The notes: generated by a model from the letters alone, not told the origin. A stretch of DNA of 64,000 nucleotides from Diphasiastrum complanatum (GCA_029204225.1 CM055108.1:25613803-25677802); one strand, 5' to 3'; positions 45,181 to 56,187 are shown, counted from the stretch's first letter. Numbers and translations are program-made.

Positions 45181-45519
45181 GTAACTTTTGATAGTCTATG
45201 ACTTTCATTGCCACGTGTACAATTGGCACAATTTTTGGCCCTACTAACTTATGGCCTTGGTCCCACGTGGGGTGGTGAAGAAATCACAATAGAACCTTAC
45301 TGCAAGGGTATTCACTCATAACTTATTATGGAAGTTGTCGTACATTCTATTCTCAAAAAAATGTAGGCAAGGTTTTATCAAAGGTGCCGAGCCTAAAATT
45401 TATTGGAAAGTCGAATCGGGCAGAATGTCCTCTTCCCGACGCATTCCATTGCGTAATGGGTGTCGGGCTCTGCGGAATAATCCTTCTTCTAACGTATGAC
45501 TACGCCTATCAAAAACAAA
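45181..45519. other. Unassigned stretch
   Basis: Contains part of a 99-codon plus ORF whose first half has no family resemblance; its second half enters the copia fragment. Confidence 0.3.
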
Positions 45520-46085
45520 CAAAGCTATCGAATGGTTTACATGTACCTAAACTCTCTGCAAATATGTTGTCAGTAAGTAGAATCATTGATTTAGGTCATA
45601 GGGTAGAGTTTGAATCTGATCAATGTCCAATTATCAATAGATCATTGCACTCGATAAGAGGCATGAATACTTATAGAGATTGATTCATTGTTATTTTGAC
45701 ACAAGTCAAGCCTTGAATACTTCTGTTCTAGTCAATAAGGTATCACTTTGGCATAATAGTTAGGACATTTGAATCATACATCGGTGTCGAACATGTCGAA
45801 ACAGTCCTTAGTACTTGATCTCAACTACCCAACCAATAAAGTCGAACTCCTTGTCTGTCATAGTTGCATTGTTAAAATACATACTAGTATTCCATTTAGA
45901 TCGACTCATAGGCATGTATCAAAAAATATTCTAGATGTCGTTCACTTAGAAATATATGGTCCAATCCAAACTCCATTATCGCTTGGTGCCTTGTATTTCA
46001 TTACCTTCATTAACGAATATTCCAGAAGAACATCTGTTTATTTCATTAAACAGAAGTCGGAGGCTTTTCAAAAATTTGAGCTTAG
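45520..46085 (+). pseudogene. Copia protease-integrase fragment
   Basis: LHVPKLSANMLSVSRIIDLG is the post-protease copia block. From 45769 the integrase N-part reads CHSCIVKIHTSIPF, VVHLEIYGPIQTPLSLGALY, FITFINEYSRRTSVYFI. The first catalytic Asp of the family (H.D..GP) is Glu here. Resembles family E but diverged. Breaks off near 46085; the rest of pol and LTRs are absent. Confidence 0.75.
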
Positions 46086-46523
46086 CCACAATGCGCCGTC
46101 ATCCATCCAGTGAGAACTTCTTGGAAATTCACTTGCTAACTAACTTGGGTAAGTCATTATATTCATAACAAACGGACATAGCCTTCGACACCTTCGATAG
46201 GTCGTCGTTGTTGTAGTCACTTGTTAAGCGATTCTTGTGTATTTTTGCAGACTGTAAAAACACGAATAAAATTGCAAAACTGGATAAATTAATGGATGTA
46301 GATTAACTATAGGATTACTAGGAGAATAATCCAACGTAGCCAAATCTTGAGGCAAAAGTGCCACAATCACTTAATAGATGCCAAACTTCAATATTAGACA
46401 AAACCATTTAAAAAATCTATCATCAATGAAGCAATAACGGCCACATTCAATAGAGAATCAGATGTGATTTTTCACTTATGTACATGACCTATTTGAGATT
46501 ATAGCCTTAGCTGGCTTATTTTA
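46086..46523. other. Unassigned stretch
   Basis: Nothing recognisable beyond short CTTCGACACCTTCGA-like words near 46175. Confidence 0.3.
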
Positions 46524-47960
46524 AGGAACTCCACCAAGCTTAGAGCCATGCTATATTCTTGGATCCAATAGTATACCAAATTAGGACTAGACGACGCACA
46601 TCAAATACTAATGACATAAGTAACATGGAATTATGAAAGAAAACAATGTTCACTCCCAATTCAACTCAAACTTGCTTAAAGAAGCCATCATTATAGATGG
46701 AAGATCAAGAGTGAATCTCATCTCAACAAAACCATATTGAGAATGGGTTTAGGGCCACTACAACCATATGATTTCATCATCAAGGTCATTGACCAAAGCA
46801 TGGTCAAGTTATTAGGAGTGGCAATCTACACATGAAAATAGTTGGTCTAATATTTGTTATATCCTTCACAATCATAAAATTAACATATACACCTAACTCA
46901 TATTGTTTTTTATTAGAGAGACCTTGACAGAATATGGCCGAGGTTAGGCATGATTGGAAGTCTAAAAAAATACGTTTGAGAATTGCAAAACGTTGTGCAA
47001 ATAGATTCCAATACTCGGGGTATAAAAAACACCTTTTGACAAAATGATTTGAGTTAATGGATCAACCATCATCCTCAACTCGTCACCAACAAAAGAAAGC
47101 CAACTTACAAGTTTTCTTGTCAACATTAGATGTTGATTCAAAAGAAGATATGTCAATTGAATCTTATGATAAAGATGAGCCTTCAAATTCATCAACTGAA
47201 AAAGAGAGCATCCATAAAATGTCAAGTTCTGAATTGAAAGACATTATTGAAAATTCTTTGGCTCCTCAAAAATCATGTGTTGTCTTCGGATGTTATATAA
47301 TATATTATGATAGTTATATGAGATTTGTAAACAAAAAAAACCATTGTCATTATTCATTGTTTAAATACATTTGTTTGAAATTATGAGAAGATTAACTCGT
47401 GAAAAAGCATGATTTTAAGCCCATAATCAGTAATTCAAAAAATACCAAAAAGGACACTCTTTTAGTTCAAACTTCCAAAATAAATATTATTGCGTATTTA
47501 TTGAAAGATTCCCATCTATCCTATGATGCAATAGAAAAACAAGGCACAATGTTCTCAATTTTGGAGTGATTCGTAAATAAATAGGTTAGCATTGACTAAC
47601 AGTGCACTTGTACTTATGTGTGAAATAGAAATGCATTGTAGATAAATGAGGTGTAAATACACAAATTGTGTTGTAAAATAATGACAACTAATTTTATATA
47701 CTAGACCATAAGCCCTCTAATCATACTATGGAATTTTTTGGGATGGCCAAATAGTAAAACTATTAAAACTTTGTAGAAGTCAAGTTACTTGCCAAAATAG
47801 ATAAAATGCAAGTTATCTTATACTTTTCAAGTTAGAAAAATGGCCAATAAACAAATGCGACATTAGCTCATATGGGCCCAAGTATATAAAGCTCAAACTG
47901 TATTTCTTTTCCTCATGCCTCATTTGAAAAATAGAGAGTGAATTCTCTCCAACTTGTGTC
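46524..47960 (+). repeat. Dispersed repeat F, copy 2
   Basis: Second copy of the repeat at 34073-35480, same strand, about 80-90% alike by eye with indels. It holds the longer form of the shared small ORF and ends just before a compound (TG)n(GA)n tract. Confidence 0.75.
47057..47386 (+). CDS. Small ORF shared by the two F repeats
   Basis: 109 codons, starting MDQPSSSTRHQQKK. Residues 20-70 are acidic and Ser-rich (SIESYDKDEPSNSSTEKESI, HKMSSSELKDIIENSL) and keep the same frame in copy 1 (SIDSYDKDEPSNSLAEKESI). Differences include several conservative replacements (D/E, K/R). The last 30 residues are less conserved. No known domain. It may be a relic exon of a mobile element or captured gene. 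Confidence 0.35.
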   Translation: MDQPSSSTRHQQKKANLQVFLSTLDVDSKEDMSIESYDKDEPSNSSTEKESIHKMSSSELKDIIENSLAPQKSCVVFGCYIIYYDSYMRFVNKKNHCHYSLFKYICLKL

Positions 47961-47961
47961 T

Positions 47962-48100
<139 letters not shown>

Positions 48101-48774
48101 TGTGCGTGTGAACCTAACAAACATTACTACCAGAATACAAAAAATACGAATCTTAAAGTCAATAGTATTCATACAAAGTCATCATAATCAAAAATATCAT
48201 CTCGAGATGACCTAACTATTAATAAAAGTTCTAAGTTCAAAAGAATATGCTCAACTGCATCCATGGCACAAGAACAACCATGTTGGAAAAAAGAAATTCT
48301 TGTGGGAACTAAATGGTCTACATATATTCTAAAATGTCGCAACATGTTATCATTGTCTAGTTATGGCATAAGAATAAAGTCGGACATTGTTTTAGTTCTA
48401 TTCAAAGTTAACCATTATAAGGCTAAAAGTGTCAAGCATATGTTGGAGAGGGCGGAGGTGGGATTGTTGCCATTGGGAACTTCTCGGACAATGCCTTGAA
48501 AAGGAGTGAAAAACCATGCCGAAAAAGTTCCAAACGGTAATTGCCAAACTTTTTCAATGTAGCGAATCTAAATCGGACCTTGTTAAATATCTTTGGCTAT
48601 GACTTGGCTTGATCTTTGCCTCTAGTACTTCGTGACATAGGTTATTTAAGTCTAAGACTTGTTTGATTTCCCTCCAATGCTTGACGTGACAATATAATCT
48701 TTGGTCTAGGAATGAACAAATAGAAGACCCTATGATGATTAATTATGGTGTATTTGACTTTCTCTTTCCTTTGA
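48101..48774. other. Unassigned stretch, possible non-LTR element scrap
   Basis: Minus-strand CSCAMDAVEHILLNLE near 48240-48290 loosely recalls the zinc-binding tail of plant LINE reverse transcriptases. Not enough to assign. Confidence 0.2.
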
Positions 48775-49085
48775 AATCAATAACATCAAGATGAAGGTAC
48801 CACACCCATCCAAATAACTCCACTTAGAACTTCCCTTCTATCTGAATTGAAAAATTTATGGAGGAGATTGGGTTTGAAATTACCAAAAACCACACGATTA
48901 TATAGCCAAAGAGATTAAGTTGCACCTAAAATCATCCCAAGTGCTGCTAATGTGGCCACTAAGCTATTTCTTTGGAAAGCTTCTTCCAAAATAAAGAATT
49001 CCCCAATAAAGCTGCTAGTACCTGGTAAAGTCATATTGGCTAAAGTAAAAAATAAAGAAATGGTACTCATTGAGCCGCCACCCAT
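48775..49085 (-). pseudogene. nad4: Nuclear copy of mitochondrial nad4 (3' part)
   Basis: Minus-strand translation gives LFFTLANMTLPGTSSFIGEF, then QRNSLVATLAALGMILGAT, a TAA where the family has an amino acid, SLWLYNRVVFGNFKPNLLHKF and, after a deletion, VIWMGVVPSS. This is the C-terminal part of NADH dehydrogenase subunit 4 (complex I), a mitochondrial gene in plants. The internal stop and deletions show a dead nuclear insert. It lies next to an accD piece on the other strand. Confidence 0.85.
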
Positions 49086-49138
49086 CTCTAGTCTCCCGGG
49101 GACTCGTATATCTACGTATAAAAATCAAGTTTTGGTAT

Positions 49139-49340
49139 GTTAGGGGATATTACCATTGCTGAACCCAAAGCATACATTGCATTTGTAGGGAAAAGAGTGA
49201 TCGAACAAACGTTACGTCATAAAATACTTGATGGTTTTCAAATAGCTGAGTCTTTATTTGATCATGGTGTATTCAATTTAATTGTACCACATAACCTTTG
49301 AAAAGGTGTCTTGAGTGAAATATTCAAATTCTAAAGATCA
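49139..49340 (+). pseudogene. accD: Nuclear copy of plastid accD (3' end)
   Basis: Reads [54 protein letters not shown], a stop, then KGVLSEIFKF and a stop. This is the carboxyl end of the acetyl-CoA carboxylase carboxyltransferase beta subunit, plastid-encoded in most land plants. One in-frame stop lies near the end. Only about 55 bases separate it from the nad4 piece, so both may have arrived as one composite fragment. Confidence 0.85.
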
Positions 49341-49404
49341 GCTCCTTGTAAGGAACGTAACAATTATTATATTAGATAATTTTCATGTTTCGTACAAATG
49401 CTTC

Positions 49405-49820
49405 AAGATATGTGTGTGTGTGTGTGTGTGTATCATGAATCCTATGGAACGCATTCTGTGGGTCCCCACGGTACAGATTTATTCCATACCGTGGAAATAC
49501 CTTTGTTTTTAAAAAAAAAAAATCAATAAAAATGGCCAAAAACATTTTTAAAAATCCCTGAAAAAAATCAAAATTTTTCTAAATCCTCAAATAGAAAGCC
49601 TCAAAAAAGAGTTTTTGTATAATTTTTTAATTTTTTGATTTTCTTATTTTTCTATATTTATTGTACATTTATTAAGCTTTTGTTTAGACTAATTTAGAAA
49701 AAATTGAAAAAAAAATAAAAAAATAAACTTCCATACATGTCTTGTGGATATTCTCCATGGAATAGTATGGAACGGGGTACAGGATGGTTCTATACGGATG
49801 AAACCGATCCGTATTTATTC

Positions 49821-49853
<33 letters not shown>

Positions 49854-50330
49854 GTACCCCCGGAACGTGTTTCGGACAATAGGGACGATACGAAATGGTT
49901 CCATACCATGGAGCACCATTTATTTTTATGTTCTTTTTGGCAAAAAAAAAAAAAAGCCTAAAAACTTCTCAAAAACTATCTTTAAAAAATCAAAGAAAAG
50001 AGCCAAAAAAGCCCCAAGTCCATATATGGAAAGCCTCCAAAAGATTTTTTCTGTACTTTTTTCATTTTTTTTAACGTTCCCTATTTTTCCATATCTATTT
50101 GAGATTTTATTTGCTTTTTTTAAATTTAAATTAGTATATATTGATAAAAATATTAAAGAAAGGGACGTTCCGTACACATTCTATGGATTCTCTCCACGAA
50201 ACGGTACAAAATTGGCTACAGAACGGTTCGTTCTTAGACGTATGTATATGTGTGTACACACACACACACACACACACACATATCTAAGAACTAATACAGA
50301 ATGGTTCCATACCATCAAGTTGTCATAAAA
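49405..50330. repeat. Two diverged ~430-bp repeats, each tied to a GT/AC tract
   Basis: (GT)n tracts at about 49410-49431 and 49824-49852, and an (AC)n at about 50257-50280. After each of the first two comes a GGAACG..., CCATACC(G/A)TGGA block, then A-rich and T-rich stretches (AAAGCCT near 49595 and 50027), then a CTCC(A/C)... near-repeat of the first block. Around 50228-50291 GTTCTTAGACGTATGTATATGTG and ...ACACATATCTAAGAAC form a long inverted repeat. Confidence 0.5.
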
Positions 50331-51160
50331 CGGTGGTCGTGAGCGCAGCGGAGGCTTAGTTGCTCATAGCATAGGCGTGCAGGAACGGAAACGCAACAAT
50401 TAGCAACAGAAATATTCAAGTGGAAGAATTCATACAGTTTGCGAAAATCAACGACACAGTAGTGAGACAAAAATTGCACTCTGATAAAAATATCAACAGT
50501 GAGTACAATGGCTTGAAGTAATAACTTCAGCTTGCTGAGCGTGAAAACGCTGGCGATAACTCTGATTGAAAGAGAAATTCCAAAATTAACACTTACATAG
50601 CTTGTTTCAGCTAATATAGAGATTTACAAGAGAGGAAATACCTTACAAGCCTTTAAGGCTATTTATGCTAGTCTTTGCATATGTACAAAAGTTGGTAACC
50701 GTCAACCGCCTTTGGGATATTTGTTTGTCCAGTTGTTTTTTAGGGTTACTCATCCATTGGCGAAGTTGGTCAGCAAAAATACAAAAAAGATGAAGGTGCC
50801 TTTAAAATAATTTCCAAGATATTCTAGCCACTTGGCCAGTGTGTCACATTTTTCGCTAAGGAGTGAAAAAGGCGAAAAAGACGAAGGTGCCTTAAAAATG
50901 ATTTCTAAGGTATTCTGGCCACTTGGCCAATGTGTCGCATTTTTTCGCTATGGAGCGAAAAAGACGAAGGTGCCTTAAAAATGATTTCTAAGGTATTCCG
51001 GCCACTTGGCCAGTGTGTTGCATTTTACGCTAAGGAGCGAAAAAGGCGAAAAAGGCGAAGGTGCCTAAAAATGATTTCTAAGTCATGGAAAATCTCAAAG
51101 GGGAAAAATGTGAAGGCCTAAAAATATGTTGTTGGCCTTCGGGTTTTCAGGATGCTCATT
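50331..51160 (-). repeat. LTR-like segment of unknown family (borders uncertain)
   Basis: Starts TGTCATAAAACGGTGG and has on its minus strand a GCATAAATAGCC TATA-like box (near 50663) and CT-rich downstream sequence, as in an LTR. It includes the ~84-bp tandem repeats. No partner LTR, primer site or target duplication found. Confidence 0.3.
50784..51085. repeat. Minisatellite, about 84-bp unit, 3.5 copies
   Basis: Units begin GA(A/C)GAAGGTGCCT-like, contain TTCTAAGGTATTC(T/C)GGCCACTTGGCCA and end CGCTAAGGAG(C/T)GAAAAAGGCG. GGCCACTTGGCCA is itself an interrupted palindrome (TGGCCA...TGGCCA type). Confidence 0.8.
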
Positions 51161-51344
51161 ACTTTAACGATTTGTTTTAAGACTGAGCATAAGAAATCTT
51201 ACACAAGTTTTGTGAGAAAAATGCATGGAACCTGTTTCTATTTTGATTTTTTTTATTAAATTTTTGAATATCTTTATACATAAAAGCAAAATAAATCTAG
51301 AAAAATGGCTCTCCTCTAAAAAGTGTGGATGGCCCGGGCGGCAA

Positions 51345-51784
51345 GTGTTGCCGTCGAACAAAACTCGAATGCCTAGATATGCCATCTTGGAGACAGATAG
51401 CAGATCCTTTCTGAGTGAGGGCACATAGAGTGCTCCTAGCAGCTCTGCTTGGCCTGACAGTGTTCGTAGCTGTAGAGAGCCGATGCCTTTGACATCGTGT
51501 CTGCTTCCATCGTCTAGAATCGTTGCTCTATCATTTTCGAGTTCACAAAAGTTGATCAAGATCTTCTTGTTGCAGGTTATGTGAGATGTTGCTCCTGAAT
51601 CGATGACTAAATCGTAGTCGTGTTCAGAGTAGCTTGTCGAAGCTTCGTCGAGTATTGTGAAAGCTTCGTCACCTCTTTCAACATCTTTTGATGACTCTGC
51701 AATGTTTGTTTTTTTAGCTTTGTTTTTTTTTTTTGGGTTGAATCTGTAGTCGTATGCAGAATGCCCTTTCTTCTTGTAGTGCAT
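51345..51784 (-). pseudogene. Copia D2 knuckle end and protease
   Basis: VIDSGATSHITCNKKI keeps the D-S-G protease box. SLRKDLLSVSKMAYLGIRV follows, and then the frame leaves copia sequence near 51345 and reads into unrelated DNA. The ATG is internal to the second knuckle. Confidence 0.85.
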
Positions 51785-52514
51785 GCAAGGTATTGCTGGA
51801 TTGAACCAGCATTTGTTGGCTGTATGGCCTGGTTTGTGGCAGTGATCGCAGGAAGAAGATTGTTGATTCGAGGACTTCGTCTTCTTGAATGTTGGCTTGT
51901 TTTTGTTCTTCTTCTTTTCTCTTGATCACTGCTTCCCTCTCCTTCGTCTCTCGTCAGTCTCTCATCAGCGACAAGACTGACTACTTTGTCGAATGTCATA
52001 TCTGGTAGACTCAGTATGAGCATTCTCAGCGGCTGATAGGATGTCGGTAGAGTTTCATGAAGTACATCAGCTGCTATGGTGCTGGGACCTGGTGCTCTTG
52101 TCCTGATGCAACGAGTTGAGCGAAGATCGTTCTGATCTTCTCAACGTGCTAATCCAACTAGTTGCCATCCCACCGTATTGATTGCAGCTGATTGTGAAGG
52201 TGCATGACTGAAGCTGCAGTCCTCACTTCATACTTCTGCTTCAATCTTTTCCATGCTGCATGGATGCTTTTGTAGTCTTCAATCTGCATGAGTGGATCTT
52301 CATTTATGGATGAAACAATGATCGCCATTGCGCGTTCATCCTTTCTGATCCATTCAACTCTCCTCGAGTCTCCCTCTGGAGGCTGCACCTCTGAGAGCTT
52401 GGTCACCGACCAGATGCCTTCGCCCTTCAGGATTATTTTGATTTTGAATTTCCAGATTCTGTAATTTGCACCATCAAGACTGATTGCTACTCTGGTCTGG
52501 ATTGTCATAGCCAT
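51785..52514 (-). pseudogene. Copia D2 gag
   Basis: Starts MAMTIQTRVAISLDGANYR and continues KGEGIWSVTKLSEVQPPEG to HLHNQLQSIRWDGN at 52158. A frame break follows; LILSLPDMTFDKVVSLVADE resumes near 52010. Knuckle residues are readable around 51860-51790. Matches D1 gag closely, supporting the start codon. Confidence 0.85.
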
Positions 52515-52579
52515 ATTGTGTTGTCTAGAGGAATCACTGCTGGGATATCAGTAGTAATGACCTGTACACTCTGATACCA

Positions 52580-53360
52580 TGTAGCGAAAGCTTTTTTGTT
52601 TCATGTTCGTCTTCTCTCTTCTGATTCACGAACAATTTTCTATCTTTGAATTTTCTTTTCGTGCGGAAGCTCTTACAGGATCCCAGACACTCAACTATGC
52701 ATCACAGAACATATTTTATTCTAGCAATCAAGAGACACAGCACAAGGCCAAGAGATACACGAAATAGAGCGACTATATTGTCAGTTTGGTTTTAGAGCGA
52801 GATCGTCAATGTCTCACTCGTTGGCGGATTAACTCTCTGCTCTTTCGTTGTGTTCTGCTCATTGGTAGACTTTCATGCACAACTATGGTATTTTTGCTTT
52901 TTTACTCTATTCGCTATGTCTCTCTCTGTTTCTTACAGATCTCTATCAAATTCTCATCACACAGTTATGATCCAGAGAAGATCATTTATACCTCCACTAT
53001 GTGGAGTTTACAAGATAGCCAAATGTAGAATCACAAGACTAGTTAATGCTAATCAACTAGTTAGTTAGTTTTCGTTGTTGCTATTCGTTTCAACTAGGAG
53101 TGAAGCCCGTTGAGCTGCCAGCTGGCAGCGCGAAAGATTTCTCTTCGTGTGTTTTCATTCTTTTTGTTTCTTTTCGTAGTTTTTGTTTTGCGTCCATTTT
53201 GCGGTTTGTGGTCTTGGAGGTGTGTTTACGATTCACGATTGATTCGCAAATCGTTCGTGCTTTGAGTCAAAGACACGTTGACTGTCGCGAATTGTTCTCG
53301 TTCGACCTTCGTGTCTTGTTCGTGCTGCGACAAAGTTGTAGGAGTTCACCATTTCTGACA
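52580..53360 (-). repeat. 5' LTR of copia D2
   Basis: 781 bp, plus-strand ends TGTAGCGAAAG...TTTCTGACA. Aligns with 14022-14828 in reverse. Followed by GTAAT and then GGTAC-rich locus 2. Confidence 0.9.
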
Positions 53361-53573
53361 GTAATTATGGTACTTTAGTTTTTCGTACTTAATTTATTGC
53401 TTTAGCAAGTTTTTGTACATAACTTGGAATTTAAAATACTACTTATGGTACTAAATGTGGAAGTCACTAGCTTCTTTTGGTACTTTATTTGGTTATTTGG
53501 TACTTTCTATGTGAGGATTTACAATGAACAGTGTGTGTTATAATTAACACTCTGTTTTGCAGGAAAAAACAAA

Positions 53574-54426
53574 ATGGATGAGTACCTGATCCTGCGAAAG
53601 TTCTGCTACTCAACCGAGGAACTTCATGAAGAGTATGGCTTGAGTCTAGAGGGCAAACTGGCAAAAGACCTGCTAGACACTGATCTGCAAGACAGTCAGT
53701 GGCTAATGATCTTCAGGCTGGGATACAAAAAAATGGTAAGATATATCTTAACCAACTGCATCCACAATTTGTGGAGGACTGTCGTCTGCTCTTCCACAAG
53801 GTGTACCGGACAGGCGAGATCACTACTAGATTCGCCAAATGCTATGCCTTTGCCTTTGAGCGCTGCAAGGCCGCCAAATTGGACCCTACCTATCACAAGA
53901 TAGCATGGGCGAGATTTGGCAAGAATGTGATTGCAATGTGCAACAACAAAAAGGATGGCCTAAAGAAAAAGCTAGAAATTGGAGTAGGGCTAACGGGCCC
54001 CCTCAGAGTGGGCAACCAAGTTGGAGGCAAGAGAGAGACTCCAGCAAGTTCGGAGGTGAGGACAGTGTGTCCCACGCTGCTCTGTCCCCTCTAGGATATA
54101 TGCCTGAGATGGAGGCGATGAATCAGAGAGTCGCAAAAAGATCAGGGTGGATGCTTGCAAGGCTGTCAGAATTAAAGGACAACATTCTAAAGAAGAAGGA
54201 AAAACTGCTGGTCAGGCAGGGTGAAAACACAGTCGTCCAAGTAATCAAGGACGAGATTCATGAGCTGGAGAAGAGCCTGGTTGAGTTGTGGACACGGACT
54301 CCTCCCAATGAAGAGGAGATAAAAGAAGTGGATGATGGGCTCATTTTGACTAGGCGCATGCTAAAAAAAGTTGAAATGCAAACGGATGCCCAGTCCCTCG
54401 GAAGGAGGTTGCAGAGGAGGAGGTAA
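53574..54426 (+). pseudogene. Unknown frameshifted protein-coding block in locus 2
   Basis: ATG at 53574 (MDEYLILRKFCYSTEELHEE). The frame breaks at the A-run near 53728-53734 and continues one frame over (GKIYLNQLHPQFVEDCRLLF, RFAKCYAFAFERCKAAKLDP). It breaks again around 53990 and continues with MEAMNQRVAKRSGWMLARLS, LKKKEKLLVRQGENTVVQVI, EIHELEKSLVELWTRTPPNE to RRLQRRR and TAA at 54424. Composition is protein-like; the last third is a likely coiled coil. No family recognised. Two frameshifts make it a pseudogene or reflect base errors. Confidence 0.5.
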
Positions 54427-54929
54427 ATTTTTTGGTAGTCTTCCTTTTTCTGTTTGGTACTTTTCGTTCTTTTGAAGTTTATGAACGCGCTATGGTCATT
54501 ATAATGAAACCTTTGGAGCTTTTAATAATTTTCATGTTGTTTTTTTGGTACTTTTATGGTGTTTTTGGTATTTTTGGTACTTCTGGATTATACTTTTATG
54601 GTGTGTTATTTTTGGTACCCTAGATTTATACTTTTATGGTATTTTTGGTACTTTTTGTACTTTTGGTACTTCTAGATTCGATTTTTAATACTGTTCGACA
54701 TTTTTTATGCAATTTTTGGTACTTTTAAGATCTTGTTTGATACTTTTGGTACTTCTGAATTTGCTTTTTAGTACTGTTTGGCACTTTTATGCTTTGCTTG
54801 GTAGTTTTTTGAAAATGCTTGATAGTTTTGAAGCTATTATTGTATAGTATATACAATGTTGGCTATTGTTTGGTACTATTGTTCATTGTTTGATGCTATT
54901 TTGTAATAATTCGGATTTTCATTGCAAAG

Positions 54930-55061
54930 GGAATACGCAAAGTTGGAGTTAGATTGGAAGATGCTCAAGGGCACACTGATTTTGTGAACCTCATGCAAGA
55001 GAGGATCAGCCGGGGGCACAGATTCACTTTGTTCCCGAGACCCCACGTGGTGGGTGTGTAG
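54930..55061 (+). CDS. Possible second exon of locus 2
   Basis: After a TTGCAAAG acceptor-like site one frame is open for 44 codons (GIRKVGVRLEDAQGHTDFVN, RFTLFPRPHVVGV) to TAG at about 55061. Another frame (EYAKLELDWKMLKGTLIL, then a stop) would match the splice phase of the GAG|GTAAAT donor. I cannot decide between them. Confidence 0.3.
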   Translation, partial: GIRKVGVRLEDAQGHTDFVNLMQERISRGHRFTLFPRPHVVGV

Positions 55062-55080
55062 CGGAAACAACTTGTTACTC

Positions 55081-56099
55081 TGATGAATTCATCGGATTCG
55101 TGAAACTTTCACGAAGGTGAATCAAGCACGACTCTCTTCGTCTCGAATGGAATTCAGATGCGATCACTGGATACTGCCAGCTAAATCACTCCTACAGTCC
55201 TCCAGAGTGTAGTCAGTCACTAATGATCTACATTCATAAATTAATACAGCATTCAACATAGTTTCAACCAAAGTGCAGAATTCAAAATGAACAAGAAGAA
55301 ACTCAGACATGCAATTAACAGCAGAAACATTTGCATTCGAGATCAGACACAACATGAATTGATATGTGTGCGAAGGCTACAATATCATCTATTGACTTCT
55401 TTTCTCTGATTCTTTAAGCACTACGTGCATGTCCACGCAGTGCATTGGCGTGAGAGAAACACGGTTCTCTCACAACTAATAGTCTCGCTTTACTAGAGGA
55501 CAGTTGGATCTTCTGATTCTAGACATAATTGTCTTCGCACGCAGACAGACAAGTATTTAGTATTTTTCGTCTTGATTGATTACTAGCATCAGACTATTAC
55601 ATTATTACACTATGTGTATTATGTTGATCTGTAGGTCAAGTATCATCCAGTAAGCATAGTCGCTCTATGTAAATCTAAGATTAGAGTGATTAAGCAACTA
55701 GTCAGGGAGTTACAAGAGTGGCAAATTAGCCACGACCTAGGAAGTATCTACTGACATCATGCCATCAGATCAGATATCTGTACTTCTGGGTACTTGCATG
55801 ATCTTAGCTGGTACTCTTTGGAGCGTGAGGGCAAAACGAGTTTCATTTTGCTCGTATGCCTTTCTCTCGTACTGGACCGCAAAGGAATCTCATTCGTGGA
55901 TCTTTGTGTTCGCGAATCGTTCGTCTTCGTCTCCTTTGACTTTCGTGTTCGCAAACCGTTCATCTTCGTTTCCTTGGACTTTCGGTACGCAAAACTTTTC
56001 GTGCTTTGTGTCTCCAGATCTTCGAGTTCGCAAATGTCTTCGTCGGGCTGAGGGCTGAAAGCTAGCAAGGCTTTGTAGTTGGAAACATTTCATTTCTTC

Positions 56100-56100
<1 letters not shown>
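55081..56100 (-). repeat. Solo LTR of copia family C
   Basis: 1,020 bp, plus-strand ends TGATGAATTC...CATTTCTTCA, matching 6573-7551 in reverse along its whole length. No primer site on its left and no polypurine tract on its right, so no internal region remains. Flanks TACTC and ATGAG are not a target duplication. It borders a (GA)n tract. Confidence 0.85.

Positions 56101-56102
<2 letters not shown>

Positions 56103-56185
<83 letters not shown>
56103..56185. repeat. (GA)n microsatellite, left half
   Basis: About 83 bp of GA between the solo C LTR and the gypsy LTR. The right half lies at 63015-63077, beyond the gypsy element. Confidence 0.95.

Positions 56186-56187
<2 letters not shown>

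Larger units (their letters stand above)
51345..53360 (-). mobile_element. Copia family D, copy D2 (3'-truncated)
   Basis: Minus strand: LTR 52580-53360, primer site 52569-52579, gag, knuckles and protease, ending near 51345 just after LSVSKMAYLGIRV. Everything from integrase on is missing. Compared with D1 it has fewer stops in gag. Confidence 0.85.
53361..55080 (+). other. GGTAC-rich locus 2
   Basis: T-rich DNA with many GGTACTT words at 53365-53520 and about a dozen at 54455-54890, flanking a coding-like block. A TTTTGCAG before the block and GAG|GTAAAT after it look like splice sites, with a possible acceptor at TTGCAAAG (54929). Same style as locus 1. It may be a host gene or a DNA transposon; no terminal inverted repeats found. 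Confidence 0.45.

Noticed and set aside
44931-45184. Plus-strand poly-Pro and poly-Ser ORFs
   Set aside because: They read the GAA/GGA leader of the minus-strand kelch-type gene backwards.
48101-48774. LINE zinc-binding tail on the minus strand
   Set aside because: One short Cys/His-like stretch only, with stops and no RT motifs nearby.
55081-56100. Solo C LTR as 5' or 3' LTR of a full element
   Set aside because: No primer site on one side and no polypurine tract on the other; neighbouring sequence is unrelated.
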